Of a stretch of 6,766 nucleotides of DNA, positions 1 through 5,270 are shown one piece after another. This DNA is from Chloracidobacterium sp. UBA3360. GTDB taxonomy: Bacteria; Acidobacteriota; Blastocatellia; Pyrinomonadales; Pyrinomonadaceae. The notes beneath the pieces are model-generated. The model did not search any database and was not told the DNA's origin. It worked only from the letters and a program-made list of their open reading frames with translations. Numbering within the stretch: the stretch's first letter is position 1; each line of letters opens with the position of its first letter. The position numbers and the translations under genes are program-made. Location of the stretch: positions 1 through 6,766 of the forward strand of contig DEQS01000089.1 in the NCBI GenBank assembly GCA_002360555.1, written 5' to 3'.

Positions 1-281
1 TGCTTTTGATACACACTACGGTTGTCGTAGCCATAGTATGAGCCGTTGTCGTAGTAGCCCGACTGGTTTTGCTCTTGATAATACGCGTCGCTGTAATTGC
101 CGCCTCGACGGCGGTTTTGGTCGCGGTTTTGATACGAAGCGTTGTCATAACTGCGTTCGTTGTAACTGCGGTCCCGACGTCCGTTCGAGTCGCAATTTTG
201 TCTCTGAGCAAACGTCGCTGACGCGGACAACAATACCGTGAGCATCCCGCCCATTAGCAATGTCATTGTAAATTTTTTCAT
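1..281 (-). CDS. Secreted Asn/Tyr/Arg-rich low-complexity protein, N-terminal part
   Basis: The gene runs off the left edge, so only the first 93 codons are seen. The start is ATG at 281-279, with a strong SD six bases upstream. Residues 1-25 form a typical Sec signal peptide: MKK, a hydrophobic core (about TLLMGGMLTVLL), then SASATFA followed by Q, which fits signal peptidase I. The mature part has one early Cys (NCDSN) and then a low-complexity stretch dominated by N, Y, R, Q, D, S and G, with loosely repeated RSYN / RSYD / ASYQ and GYYDNGSYYGYDN segments. It is probably periplasmic or extracellular. No family is recognised, and the missing C-terminus may hold a defined domain. A sigma-54-type promoter sits upstream, so expression is probably activator-dependent. 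The reading frame is well supported; the function is unknown. Confidence 0.8.
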   Translation of the reverse strand, partial: MKKFTMTLLMGGMLTVLLSASATFAQRQNCDSNGRRDRSYNERSYDNASYQNRDQNRRRGGNYSDAYYQEQNQSGYYDNGSYYGYDNRSVYQK

Positions 282-287
282 TTTCTT

Positions 288-294
288 ACTCCTT
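288..294 (-). promoter_or_regulatory. Shine-Dalgarno site of the left-edge secreted protein
   Basis: On the minus strand this reads AAGGAGT, six bases before the ATG at 281. It is the best SD match in the window and fixes the start of the truncated secreted protein. Confidence 0.8.
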
Positions 295-340
295 GTTTCG
301 ATCTGCAATTGCCGCTCGCGGCGGGTTCGCCTGTATGAGG

Positions 341-357
341 AGCAAGCGTTGTGCCAA
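341..357 (-). promoter_or_regulatory. Sigma-54 (RpoN) -24/-12 promoter
   Basis: On the minus strand the sequence is TTGGCACAACGCTTGCT. Against the RpoN consensus YTGGCACGRNNNTTGCW it differs at one specified base (A for G after TGGCAC). The invariant GG and GC lie exactly ten bases apart. The orientation is correct for the secreted protein starting at 281. The predicted transcription start near 330 gives a leader of about 50 bases that contains the SD. The 109 bases between this site and the end of the next gene (467) could hold an enhancer for a bacterial enhancer-binding protein, but I saw no clear operator there. The match is direct; use in the cell is inferred. Confidence 0.7.
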
Positions 358-466
358 AAGGGCGATGTTGTTGTAATGTAACGGTTTAGGAGGATAATGG
401 GTCGGTAGGTTCTCGCAAAGGGCAAACCATATACGCCACGAGACAGACATTTTGGTGCGCCGGGTC

Positions 467-859
467 TTAAGAGGGTGAAAGCGTGCCGATAAGGTAAAAG
501 ATCGACAGGATCACAACCGGCAATAGATTTAATGCGATGCCTGCGGCGGGAAAGAGACGTTTGTTCTTTGGCAAAATAATACCGATCGCACCCATTATGA
601 GGCCGAAGATATGACCTGCCACCGGTATTAGGAAAAAGATCACGGCAAACACCACGACCGCAGTCCCCATGCCGCGAAAGTCGGATATCCCGCGAGACTC
701 CGGCACAAAAAGATCATTCAGCCACTTGGTAAATCCGTCCGCAAAAAACACTAGGTAAAGCATCACGGCAAAATACAGCCACACGCAAAAAGCCATGAGG
801 CATGATGCGATGCCGAGTTTTGAATGTTGTTTTTGTGCGACCGCGTCCATTATCAGCAC
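467..859 (-). CDS. Small three-helix inner-membrane protein, unknown function
   Basis: This 130-residue protein has three hydrophobic segments, at about residues 16-40, 64-92 and 104-127. A polar loop (about 41-63, containing VPESRG) lies between the first two, and a short basic loop (PKNKR) between the last two. The layout and wording (SKLGIAS... GLIMGAIGIILPKNKR... AGIALNLL) resemble small DUF4190-like membrane proteins, but I would not assign the family without a search. The start is taken as GTG at 859 because a GGGAG SD lies six bases before it; the ATG at 850 would be fifteen bases away. The gene is divergent from the exonuclease gene, with 150 bases between them for two promoters. It reads toward the secreted protein gene, which appears to have its own promoter. 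The function is unknown. Confidence 0.75.
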   Translation of the reverse strand: MLIMDAVAQKQHSKLGIASCLMAFCVWLYFAVMLYLVFFADGFTKWLNDLFVPESRGISDFRGMGTAVVVFAVIFFLIPVAGHIFGLIMGAIGIILPKNKRLFPAAGIALNLLPVVILSIFYLIGTLSPS

Positions 860-865
860 ATATTA

Positions 866-870
866 CTCCC
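866..870 (-). promoter_or_regulatory. SD site supporting a GTG start
   Basis: On the minus strand this is GGGAG followed by six bases and then GTG at 859. It favours the GTG over the ATG at 850. An 11-base near-palindrome (gaaattatttc, 871-881) lies immediately upstream and could be an operator half, though it may be chance. Confidence 0.55.
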
Positions 871-1009
871 GAAATTATTTCAATACAAATTTGCGCGCTG
901 TTTAAAAAAGTTGTTTCATTTCGCGCGCCCGTGTGGTAGACTTTCGTTGTTTGTAACCCTAAGCGCCAGAACACATTACCTTTCAGCGGTTAAACCACCT
1001 CTTTAATAA

Positions 1010-1861
1010 ATGCTCAAAAGTCCAATTCACGAGCTCGCATTGTTTTTTGATATGGAGTGGGTGCCGGATGCCGCCGGAGCCAAGCGGCTCTTTGACCTCG
1101 ACGACGACACGACCGAGCTCGACGCGATGCAGCGGCTGTGGGAACATTCGCCGGCGTATGATGCGGAAAAGAATCCGCGACCGTTTCTCAAATATATGTT
1201 TTCGCGGGTGGTGTCGATCGCGTTTCTTTCGCGAAAGACATTTTTTAATCGTGATAACGAGCGTGTTGTAGAGTTTTCGCTAAATTCGCTGCCCAAATTG
1301 CCGCTGGAGGAAATGGACGTTGATGAGGCGTCGATCATCGACCGGTTTCTGTACATCCTCGGCGAGCGGCGGCCGCAGCTTGTTGGTTATAACTCCGCAG
1401 AGTCTGACCTGCAAGTATTGATCCAACGCGGGATCATCAACGAGGTGACCGCCCCGGCGTTTAACGAGCGGCCAAACAAGCCTTGGGAAGGGCCGGACTA
1501 TTTTGACGCCCGCAACAGCGAGGCCCATTTTGACATATTAAAGAAATTTTCCGGCGGTGCGATGACGCCGCGTCTCGACGAGATGGCAAAGCTCTGCGGC
1601 TATCCCGGCAAGATCGACGTCAAGGGCGATCAGGTGACCGATCTGTGGCTCGAGCGCAACCTGACAAAGATCGTCGAATACAACCAGATCGACGTGCTAA
1701 ACACATATCTCGTCTGGCTACGTGTCGTGTATTTTGCCGGACAGCTCACCGAGGAACAATACATGGACGAGCAAGAGCAGTTTCGCGAGTTTCTCGAATC
1801 GGAAACCGCAAAGCCCGAGAAAGCATTTATCAACGATTTCCTGGCCAAATGGCCGCAATAA
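1010..1861 (+). CDS. Predicted 3'-5' exonuclease, PolB-exonuclease-like (DEDDy)
   Basis: This 283-residue protein resembles the family of predicted 3'-5' exonucleases related to the exonuclease domain of DNA polymerase B (Pfam DNA_pol_B_exo2, RNase H-like fold). All three motifs are visible. Exo I is FFDMEWVPD, with D14 and E16. Exo II is LVGYNSAESDLQVL, with D133. Exo III is VEYNQIDVLNTY, with Y224 and D228 in the Y-x3-D spacing of DEDDy enzymes. The four acidic residues should bind two metal ions and remove nucleotides from DNA or RNA 3' ends. No polymerase domain is present. ATG 1010 is the only good start, because the next Met (residue 15) lies inside Exo I. There is no clear SD. The gene ends 7 bases before a DNA methyltransferase, so the two are probably cotranscribed. 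The family call is fairly sure; the biological role (repair, defence or RNA processing) is open. Confidence 0.87.
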   Translation: MLKSPIHELALFFDMEWVPDAAGAKRLFDLDDDTTELDAMQRLWEHSPAYDAEKNPRPFLKYMFSRVVSIAFLSRKTFFNRDNERVVEFSLNSLPKLPLEEMDVDEASIIDRFLYILGERRPQLVGYNSAESDLQVLIQRGIINEVTAPAFNERPNKPWEGPDYFDARNSEAHFDILKKFSGGAMTPRLDEMAKLCGYPGKIDVKGDQVTDLWLERNLTKIVEYNQIDVLNTYLVWLRVVYFAGQLTEEQYMDEQEQFREFLESETAKPEKAFINDFLAKWPQ

Positions 1862-1868
1862 CCACCCT

Positions 1869-2675
1869 ATGAAATTTGGTAAGATCTACCACGAAAATTG
1901 TATCGATACGCTGCAGCGGCTGCCCGACGACACGATCGATATGACGATCACTAGTCCGCCCTATGACGACCTGCGCGTCTATAACGGATATATTTTCCCG
2001 GTCGAAGAGATCGCCAAGGCGCTATTTGCCAAGACAAAACCGGGCGGTGTCGTGCTGTGGGTCGTCGGCGACCGAACCGTCAACGGTGACGAGACGCTGA
2101 CGAGTTTTAAGCACGCATTTGCGTTTCGCGAGGCCGGGTTTAATGTACACGACACGATGATCTACGCCAAAAACAATCCGATCCCATCGGATTGCGGCAA
2201 GCGTTATCGGCAGTGTTTTGAGTATATGTTTTGCTTTTCTAAGGGGCAGCCAAAAACCTTTAACCCGCTCACCGAGCCGACAAAGTCTGCGGGACAAAAG
2301 ATCAAAGCCTTTCGCATAACCGAAGTTGGCCGCGGCAATCTGCCGGACGAAGATATCGGACGCGAGATCAAGACACAGCGAAAGGTGGGAAATATCTTCT
2401 ATTACAACGTCGGAACATCCAGCTCGCGTGACAGGATCGCGTTTGAGCACCCCGCGATCTTTCCGGAGCAGCTCGTCGAGGATCAGATCCGGACGTGGAC
2501 CAACGAGGGCGATCTTGTGTATGACTGTTTTATGGGCAGCGGCACGACGGCCAAGACGGCACATCTGCTTGACCGCGAATGGCTCGGCTCCGAGATCTCC
2601 GCCGAGTATGTCGCTCTCGCTGAGCGTCGCGTCGCCATCTATCAGGGCGAACTGAAAGTAGCCTCGATCAAATAA
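1869..2675 (+). CDS. DNA methyltransferase, beta-class, SPPY type (m4C or m6A)
   Basis: This 268-residue AdoMet-dependent DNA methylase is of the N4/N6 family. The catalytic motif IV, TSPPYDDLR, is at residues 28-36 (SPPY 29-32). HPAIFPEQL (194-202) fits the region before the AdoMet site. Motif I is DCFMGSGTT (219-227), with Cys where Pro is usual. Catalytic motif first and AdoMet motif last defines the beta class, so residues of roughly 60-190 should contain target recognition. SPPY rather than DPPY is more common in N4-cytosine enzymes, but the base cannot be fixed from sequence. The open frame extends upstream to 1722, but that part overlaps the exonuclease gene and has shadow-like composition. 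ATG 1869 starts right at conserved sequence (MKFGKIYHENC), 7 bases after the exonuclease stop. There is no SD, so translational coupling is likely. No restriction endonuclease is recognisable nearby. It is either an orphan methylase or the partner of the exonuclease. Confidence 0.92.
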   Translation: MKFGKIYHENCIDTLQRLPDDTIDMTITSPPYDDLRVYNGYIFPVEEIAKALFAKTKPGGVVLWVVGDRTVNGDETLTSFKHAFAFREAGFNVHDTMIYAKNNPIPSDCGKRYRQCFEYMFCFSKGQPKTFNPLTEPTKSAGQKIKAFRITEVGRGNLPDEDIGREIKTQRKVGNIFYYNVGTSSSRDRIAFEHPAIFPEQLVEDQIRTWTNEGDLVYDCFMGSGTTAKTAHLLDREWLGSEISAEYVALAERRVAIYQGELKVASIK

Positions 2676-2758
2676 CAACCAATCCTGCCCAACAAGCGTC
2701 TATATATTGAACGAAAAAAAGGCTCTCCTTAATTCAAGCGTTCAGGAAATATGAACCT

Positions 2759-3301
2759 ATGAGATCGATATTTATCGCCGCCGCGTTAGCATTTTGTTTT
2801 ACCGGGGTCGTTTCGGCCCAGCCTAGGCCGATCGACAAGACGCCTAATCCGGCGGCAAAACCCGCTCCGGCGACGTTTGAGGCGAAATACGAGGGCGGGA
2901 TGTTTGGCTACAGCGACAAGATCGACGGGACGCTAAATTTTGACGATGCGAACCAGCGGCTTGTTTTTCGCGGCAAAGATAACAAAGAAAAATTTGGCAT
3001 TCCGTATGAGTCGTTTCAGGTGATCTATCCGCAATCGCAATCGGTTACGTCAACGGGTGGCACTGTAGTCAGCCATATTCCTGTGCCGGGAGCGGGACTT
3101 GCGAGCCTGATCAAGTCGAAACGCCGGTATCTGGTCGTGCAGTTTGACGACCCGGATGTTGATGTTAAGGGTACGACGAGCTTCAAGATCGACGATAAGG
3201 ATCTGCTGGATTCGGCCCTGCAAACACTCGCGCTGAAAGCAAAACTCTCGCAGCGTGGAGACGCGTATTTCAAGCCAAAAACTCCAAAGAGCGATAATTA
3301 G
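2759..3301 (+). CDS. Exported protein of unknown function, possible PH/GRAM-like fold
   Basis: This 180-residue protein has a Sec signal peptide (residues 1-20, ending VVSA before QP) and a short Pro/Ala-rich linker (about 21-39). A compact domain of beta character follows, with GTLNFDDANQRLVFRG, FGIPYESFQVIYP and KRRYLVVQFDD, and then a helical stretch (LLDSALQTLALKAKL). The alternation of a GTL strand, a LVF strand, an IPY turn and a basic KSKRRYL strand is reminiscent of bacterial PH/GRAM-like domains. That is a fold impression, not a family assignment. AGGA (2744-2747) lies 11 bases before the ATG. An 83-base gap separates it from the methyltransferase, so it may have its own promoter; only a weak TATATT (2703-2708) was seen. 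It overlaps rsmE tail-to-tail by 4 bases. It is probably periplasmic. Confidence 0.8.
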   Translation: MRSIFIAAALAFCFTGVVSAQPRPIDKTPNPAAKPAPATFEAKYEGGMFGYSDKIDGTLNFDDANQRLVFRGKDNKEKFGIPYESFQVIYPQSQSVTSTGGTVVSHIPVPGAGLASLIKSKRRYLVVQFDDPDVDVKGTTSFKIDDKDLLDSALQTLALKAKLSQRGDAYFKPKTPKSDN

Positions 3302-4017
3302 TTGAGATCGCCGAAACGATGTTGGAGTATCGCGGTGATCGCGATCGCAGCAGTTTCGGCACGCAGGATACGGCCGCCGAGCGTAACGATATCGATATCG
3401 TGTTCGGCGGCCATTTTTAATTCAACGTCATCCCAACCGCCTTTTGGGCCATAAAGCGCGGTTATTTTTTTGTCGGCTGTGATTGTGGTGAAATCAACGC
3501 CGTCGCGTTCGGAAAATAGGACAGCATTCTCGTCTTTCAATTCGTTTAACAACCTATCAAAGTCGGCGGGTTCGGCGATCTCCATTAGCTTTGCCCGGCC
3601 CGTCTGCTTTGTCGCCTCCATTGCGATACGCCGCCAGCGTTCGAGCCGCCGGGCGGCATCTTTTTGCTTTACATCGCAGCGAATGGTGATGAGCGGGATC
3701 AGTTTGGTAACGCCAAGCTCGACGGCTTTTTGAACGATCAGGTCGTACTTTTCGCCATTGAGAACGGTCGCTGCAATGGTGATGGCAAATGGCGATACTT
3801 GAGAAGACGGTTCGATCTCACCGGTGATCGACAGCATCGTTTCTTTTTTCCCGATCTCTCGAATTGTGCACGCAAGTTCCTTTCCCGCTCCGTCAAATAC
3901 TGATACCTCGTCGCCGACGTTAAGCCGCAATACATCACGCAGATGCCGCGTCTCGTCAGCGTCTAGCGTGACGATGTTGTCGGTGAACCTATTTATCGGA
4001 GCGAAAAACCGTCTCAT
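3298..4017 (-). CDS. rsmE: 16S rRNA (uracil-1498-N3)-methyltransferase RsmE
   Basis: This 239-residue protein is full length for RsmE, a SPOUT (trefoil-knot) methyltransferase that uses AdoMet to make m3U1498 of 16S rRNA in the small-subunit decoding region. The N-terminal PUA-like RNA-binding part covers about residues 1-70 (MRRFFAPI, HLRDVLRLNVGDEV). Family hallmarks are EKYDLIVQKAVELGV (89-103), ERW followed by EATKQTGR (134-141), the AdoMet-loop GPKGGW (190-195) and the knot segment LGGRILRAETA (213-223). The usual GPEGG Glu is Lys here. The start is ATG 4017; no strong SD is present. It is the last gene of the minus-strand series, 131 bases after the 190-residue gene, with a long hairpin repeat in that gap. 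Its stop overlaps the stop of the convergent exported-protein gene. Confidence 0.95.
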   Translation of the reverse strand: MRRFFAPINRFTDNIVTLDADETRHLRDVLRLNVGDEVSVFDGAGKELACTIREIGKKETMLSITGEIEPSSQVSPFAITIAATVLNGEKYDLIVQKAVELGVTKLIPLITIRCDVKQKDAARRLERWRRIAMEATKQTGRAKLMEIAEPADFDRLLNELKDENAVLFSERDGVDFTTITADKKITALYGPKGGWDDVELKMAAEHDIDIVTLGGRILRAETAAIAITAILQHRFGDLN

Positions 4018-4035
4018 AAAAATGATAAGAACTAT

Positions 4036-4127
4036 TTAACCGCAGATGAACGCTGATAAACGCAGATAAGAACCGAACTAAATGAGCTGGCAAATATTTG
4101 CGTCCATCTGCGTTTATCTGCGGTTAA
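4036..4127. repeat. Long imperfect hairpin made of a period-10 CGCAGATAAA motif
   Basis: The left arm from 4041 reads CGCAGATGAA, CGCTGATAAA, CGCAGATAAG, three units with a period of exactly 10. The right arm (4095-4127) is its inverted copy, again with 10-base units. The arms pair over about 33 positions, with few mismatches and some G-T pairs, around a loop of about 26 bases (4069-4094). The outermost 12 pairs, beginning TTAACCGCAGAT, are perfect. On the plus strand the stem is followed at once by seven T (4128-4134). The wording resembles a dispersed intergenic repeat family that I recall from diverse bacterial genomes. It lies between the 190-residue gene and rsmE. It could stop transcripts entering antisense from the plus-strand block, fold in the operon mRNA, or be a passive mobile repeat. 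Confidence 0.85.
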
Positions 4128-4148
4128 TTTTTTTCTAGCGTCTTTACG

Positions 4149-4721
4149 TTAAATATCTTCCTTAACTTGTTCGAATTTCTCCAAATAATCAGGAGACGTT
4201 TGCCGCAGATCGACCCACGACTCGAATAGCTCGGGCGTTTGCAGCCATACGCGAAACCATTCTGCGATCTCGGTGTTTATCTGCCGCGTATCGGCATCGA
4301 CGCGAGTTCGTTCGGCGGTCTCGGCGGCTTGCTGTTTTGCCGTAAGGGCTGCTTCTCGCACCAGCCTGACACCTTCTTTATCGCCGTCATTTTTATATTT
4401 TGCCCGTAAAGACTCAAGATTGCGTAGCGAGACAAGCGCACTTTTCAGCCCGCTGACGTTTAGCACCTTGCGAAATGCAGCTTCGTATGGCCGGTTTGAC
4501 GCGCGGGCAATGTACAGCTCCATTATCTCGGAGTGCCGCAGGTCGGCTCCTTCGTCAGCCAAGAGCCGAGCGATCTGCATCGGCGAATCGACCGCCTGTT
4601 CGCCATACTGGCCGCGAACCGCCTCTTCGATGGCCTCGATCTCGACGGCGCCGATATTTTCACAGTCGAGCTTTTCCCAGACCTCGATGACCAGATCATT
4701 TTTTGTGCGGGCAGTCCACAT
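4149..4721 (-). CDS. Hypothetical soluble helical protein, 190 aa
   Basis: I do not recognise a family. The protein has no signal peptide or membrane segment and is acidic and mainly helical by composition. Residues 1-60 hold ENIGAVEIEAIEEAVRGQYGEQAVDSPMQIARLLADEGADLRH in outline, an amphipathic helical part. A charged Ala/Gln/Glu-rich stretch (about 95-150, containing EAALTAKQQAAETAERTR) is a likely coiled coil. The Trp-containing C-terminus (EWFRVWLQTPELFESWVDLRQTSPDYLEKF) looks structured. ATG 4721 is the only sensible start. The 15 bases before it contain CTCCTCC, which resembles the anti-SD rather than an SD, so initiation probably depends on coupling or an unstructured leader. It is the third of four closely placed minus-strand genes (rfaE1, rfaE2, this gene, rsmE) and is flanked on both sides by inverted repeats. 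No function is proposed. Confidence 0.75.
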   Translation of the reverse strand: MWTARTKNDLVIEVWEKLDCENIGAVEIEAIEEAVRGQYGEQAVDSPMQIARLLADEGADLRHSEIMELYIARASNRPYEAAFRKVLNVSGLKSALVSLRNLESLRAKYKNDGDKEGVRLVREAALTAKQQAAETAERTRVDADTRQINTEIAEWFRVWLQTPELFESWVDLRQTSPDYLEKFEQVKEDI

Positions 4722-4733
4722 AAGAAAGTGGAG

Positions 4734-4802
4734 GAGAAGAGGAGTAGAGGAGAAAAGGAGAAATTTGCTTCACCCCTTCTGGTCACCTCTTCCCCTCTTC
4801 TC
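4734..4802. repeat. Purine/pyrimidine imperfect inverted repeat at the rfaE2 3' end
   Basis: On the plus strand, gagaagagg (4734-4742) pairs perfectly with cctcttctc (4794-4802). Further in, tracts of A/G pair with tracts of C/T with some mismatches (for example 4746-4750 with 4786-4790, and 4755-4758 with 4775-4778), around a loop of about 12 bases. Nearly all bases of the left arm are purines and nearly all of the right arm are pyrimidines. The element straddles the rfaE2 stop codon: its right arm encodes the last codons, and the left arm fills the gap before the next gene. It could be an inserted palindromic repeat, a mRNA hairpin that tunes or stabilises the downstream message, or a mirror-like sequence able to form a triplex. 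Confidence 0.7.
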
Positions 4803-5264
4803 GATCAACTCAGTTGACGAATGATCCTTAGGGTCGCCGACGATGGCGACGCGGCCGCCGACTTCGCGGATGATGTCGCGTTCGGGCACGGTATCGGTCG
4901 TGTAATCGGTGCCTTTGGCGTGAATATCGGGACGGATGTCACGGATTAGCTGCTCGACCGTCGGTTCGTCAAAGATGGTCACGATATCGACACATTTCAA
5001 GGCCGCGATTATCTCTGCACGTTCATCTTCGGGCATAAACGGCCGACCCTCGCCCTTTAACGCATGAGCCTGACGATCGGAATTTATGCCGACGACCAAC
5101 AAATCTCCGAGCTCTTTTGCCCCGGCAATATATCGGACATGTCCGACGTGGAGCAGATCAAAACAGCCGTTCGCAAGCACGATAGTAGACCTGTTGGAGC
5201 GAGCCTCGGCAACGCGTGCGACAAGTTCTTCTCGGTTCAAGATAGGTGCGGATGACTCGGCCAT
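4770..5264 (-). CDS. rfaE2: D-glycero-beta-D-manno-heptose 1-phosphate adenylyltransferase
   Basis: This 164-residue cytidylyltransferase-fold enzyme transfers AMP from ATP to D-glycero-beta-D-manno-heptose 1-phosphate to give the ADP-activated heptose used for the LPS inner core. The nucleotide-binding motif ANGCFDLLHVGH is at residues 31-42 (HxGH 39-42). VGINSD, then GEGRPFMPEDERAEIIAAL and CVDIVTIFDEPT, follow in family order. The C-terminal SSTELI (149-154) is the usual nucleotide-contacting end. The eight residues after it (RGRGDQKG) go beyond the normal end and are encoded by a purine-rich inverted repeat. ATG 5264 lies 6 bases after the rfaE1 stop, with no SD, so translation is probably coupled. 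In E. coli this activity is the C-terminal half of HldE. Confidence 0.95.
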   Translation of the reverse strand: MAESSAPILNREELVARVAEARSNRSTIVLANGCFDLLHVGHVRYIAGAKELGDLLVVGINSDRQAHALKGEGRPFMPEDERAEIIAALKCVDIVTIFDEPTVEQLIRDIRPDIHAKGTDYTTDTVPERDIIREVGGRVAIVGDPKDHSSTELIEKRGRGDQKG

Positions 5265-5270
5265 TGTTGT

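Noticed and set aside
38..241. 67-residue plus-strand frame
   Set aside because: It is antisense to the signal-peptide-bearing gene, which has a strong SD and promoter. The Cys/Arg-rich translation is an artefact.
311..322. GCCGC-TC-GCGGC palindrome in the leader of the secreted protein
   Set aside because: The two-base loop does not allow a good hairpin, and no T-run follows.
411..443. Possible hairpin TCTCG...CGAGA after the small membrane protein
   Set aside because: It is short and interrupted, with no T-tract after it on the minus strand, so it is not supported as a terminator.
1722..1868. 49-residue upstream extension of the methyltransferase frame
   Set aside because: It lies wholly within the exonuclease gene in another frame, is Ser/Arg-rich like a shadow, and the family sequence begins at ATG 1869.
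2022..2678. 218-residue open frame antisense to the methyltransferase
   Set aside because: The plus strand carries clear SPPY and FMGSGTT motifs in order. The antisense translation has no recognisable motif and no start signal, so it is a shadow.
2701..2744. TATATT (-10-like) and a TGAACG...CGTTCA inverted pair before the exported protein
   Set aside because: There is no matching -35 for the former, and the latter is a 6-pair stem around a 25-base loop. Both are compatible with chance.
4036..4127. CRISPR-like array reading of the CGCAGATAAA units
   Set aside because: The units are contiguous 10-mers in inverted orientation with no spacers, and no cas gene is present.
4273..4824. 183-residue plus-strand frame opposite the 190-residue gene
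   Set aside because: It is Ser/Arg-rich with no start signal and crosses an inverted repeat. The minus-strand gene fits the operon.
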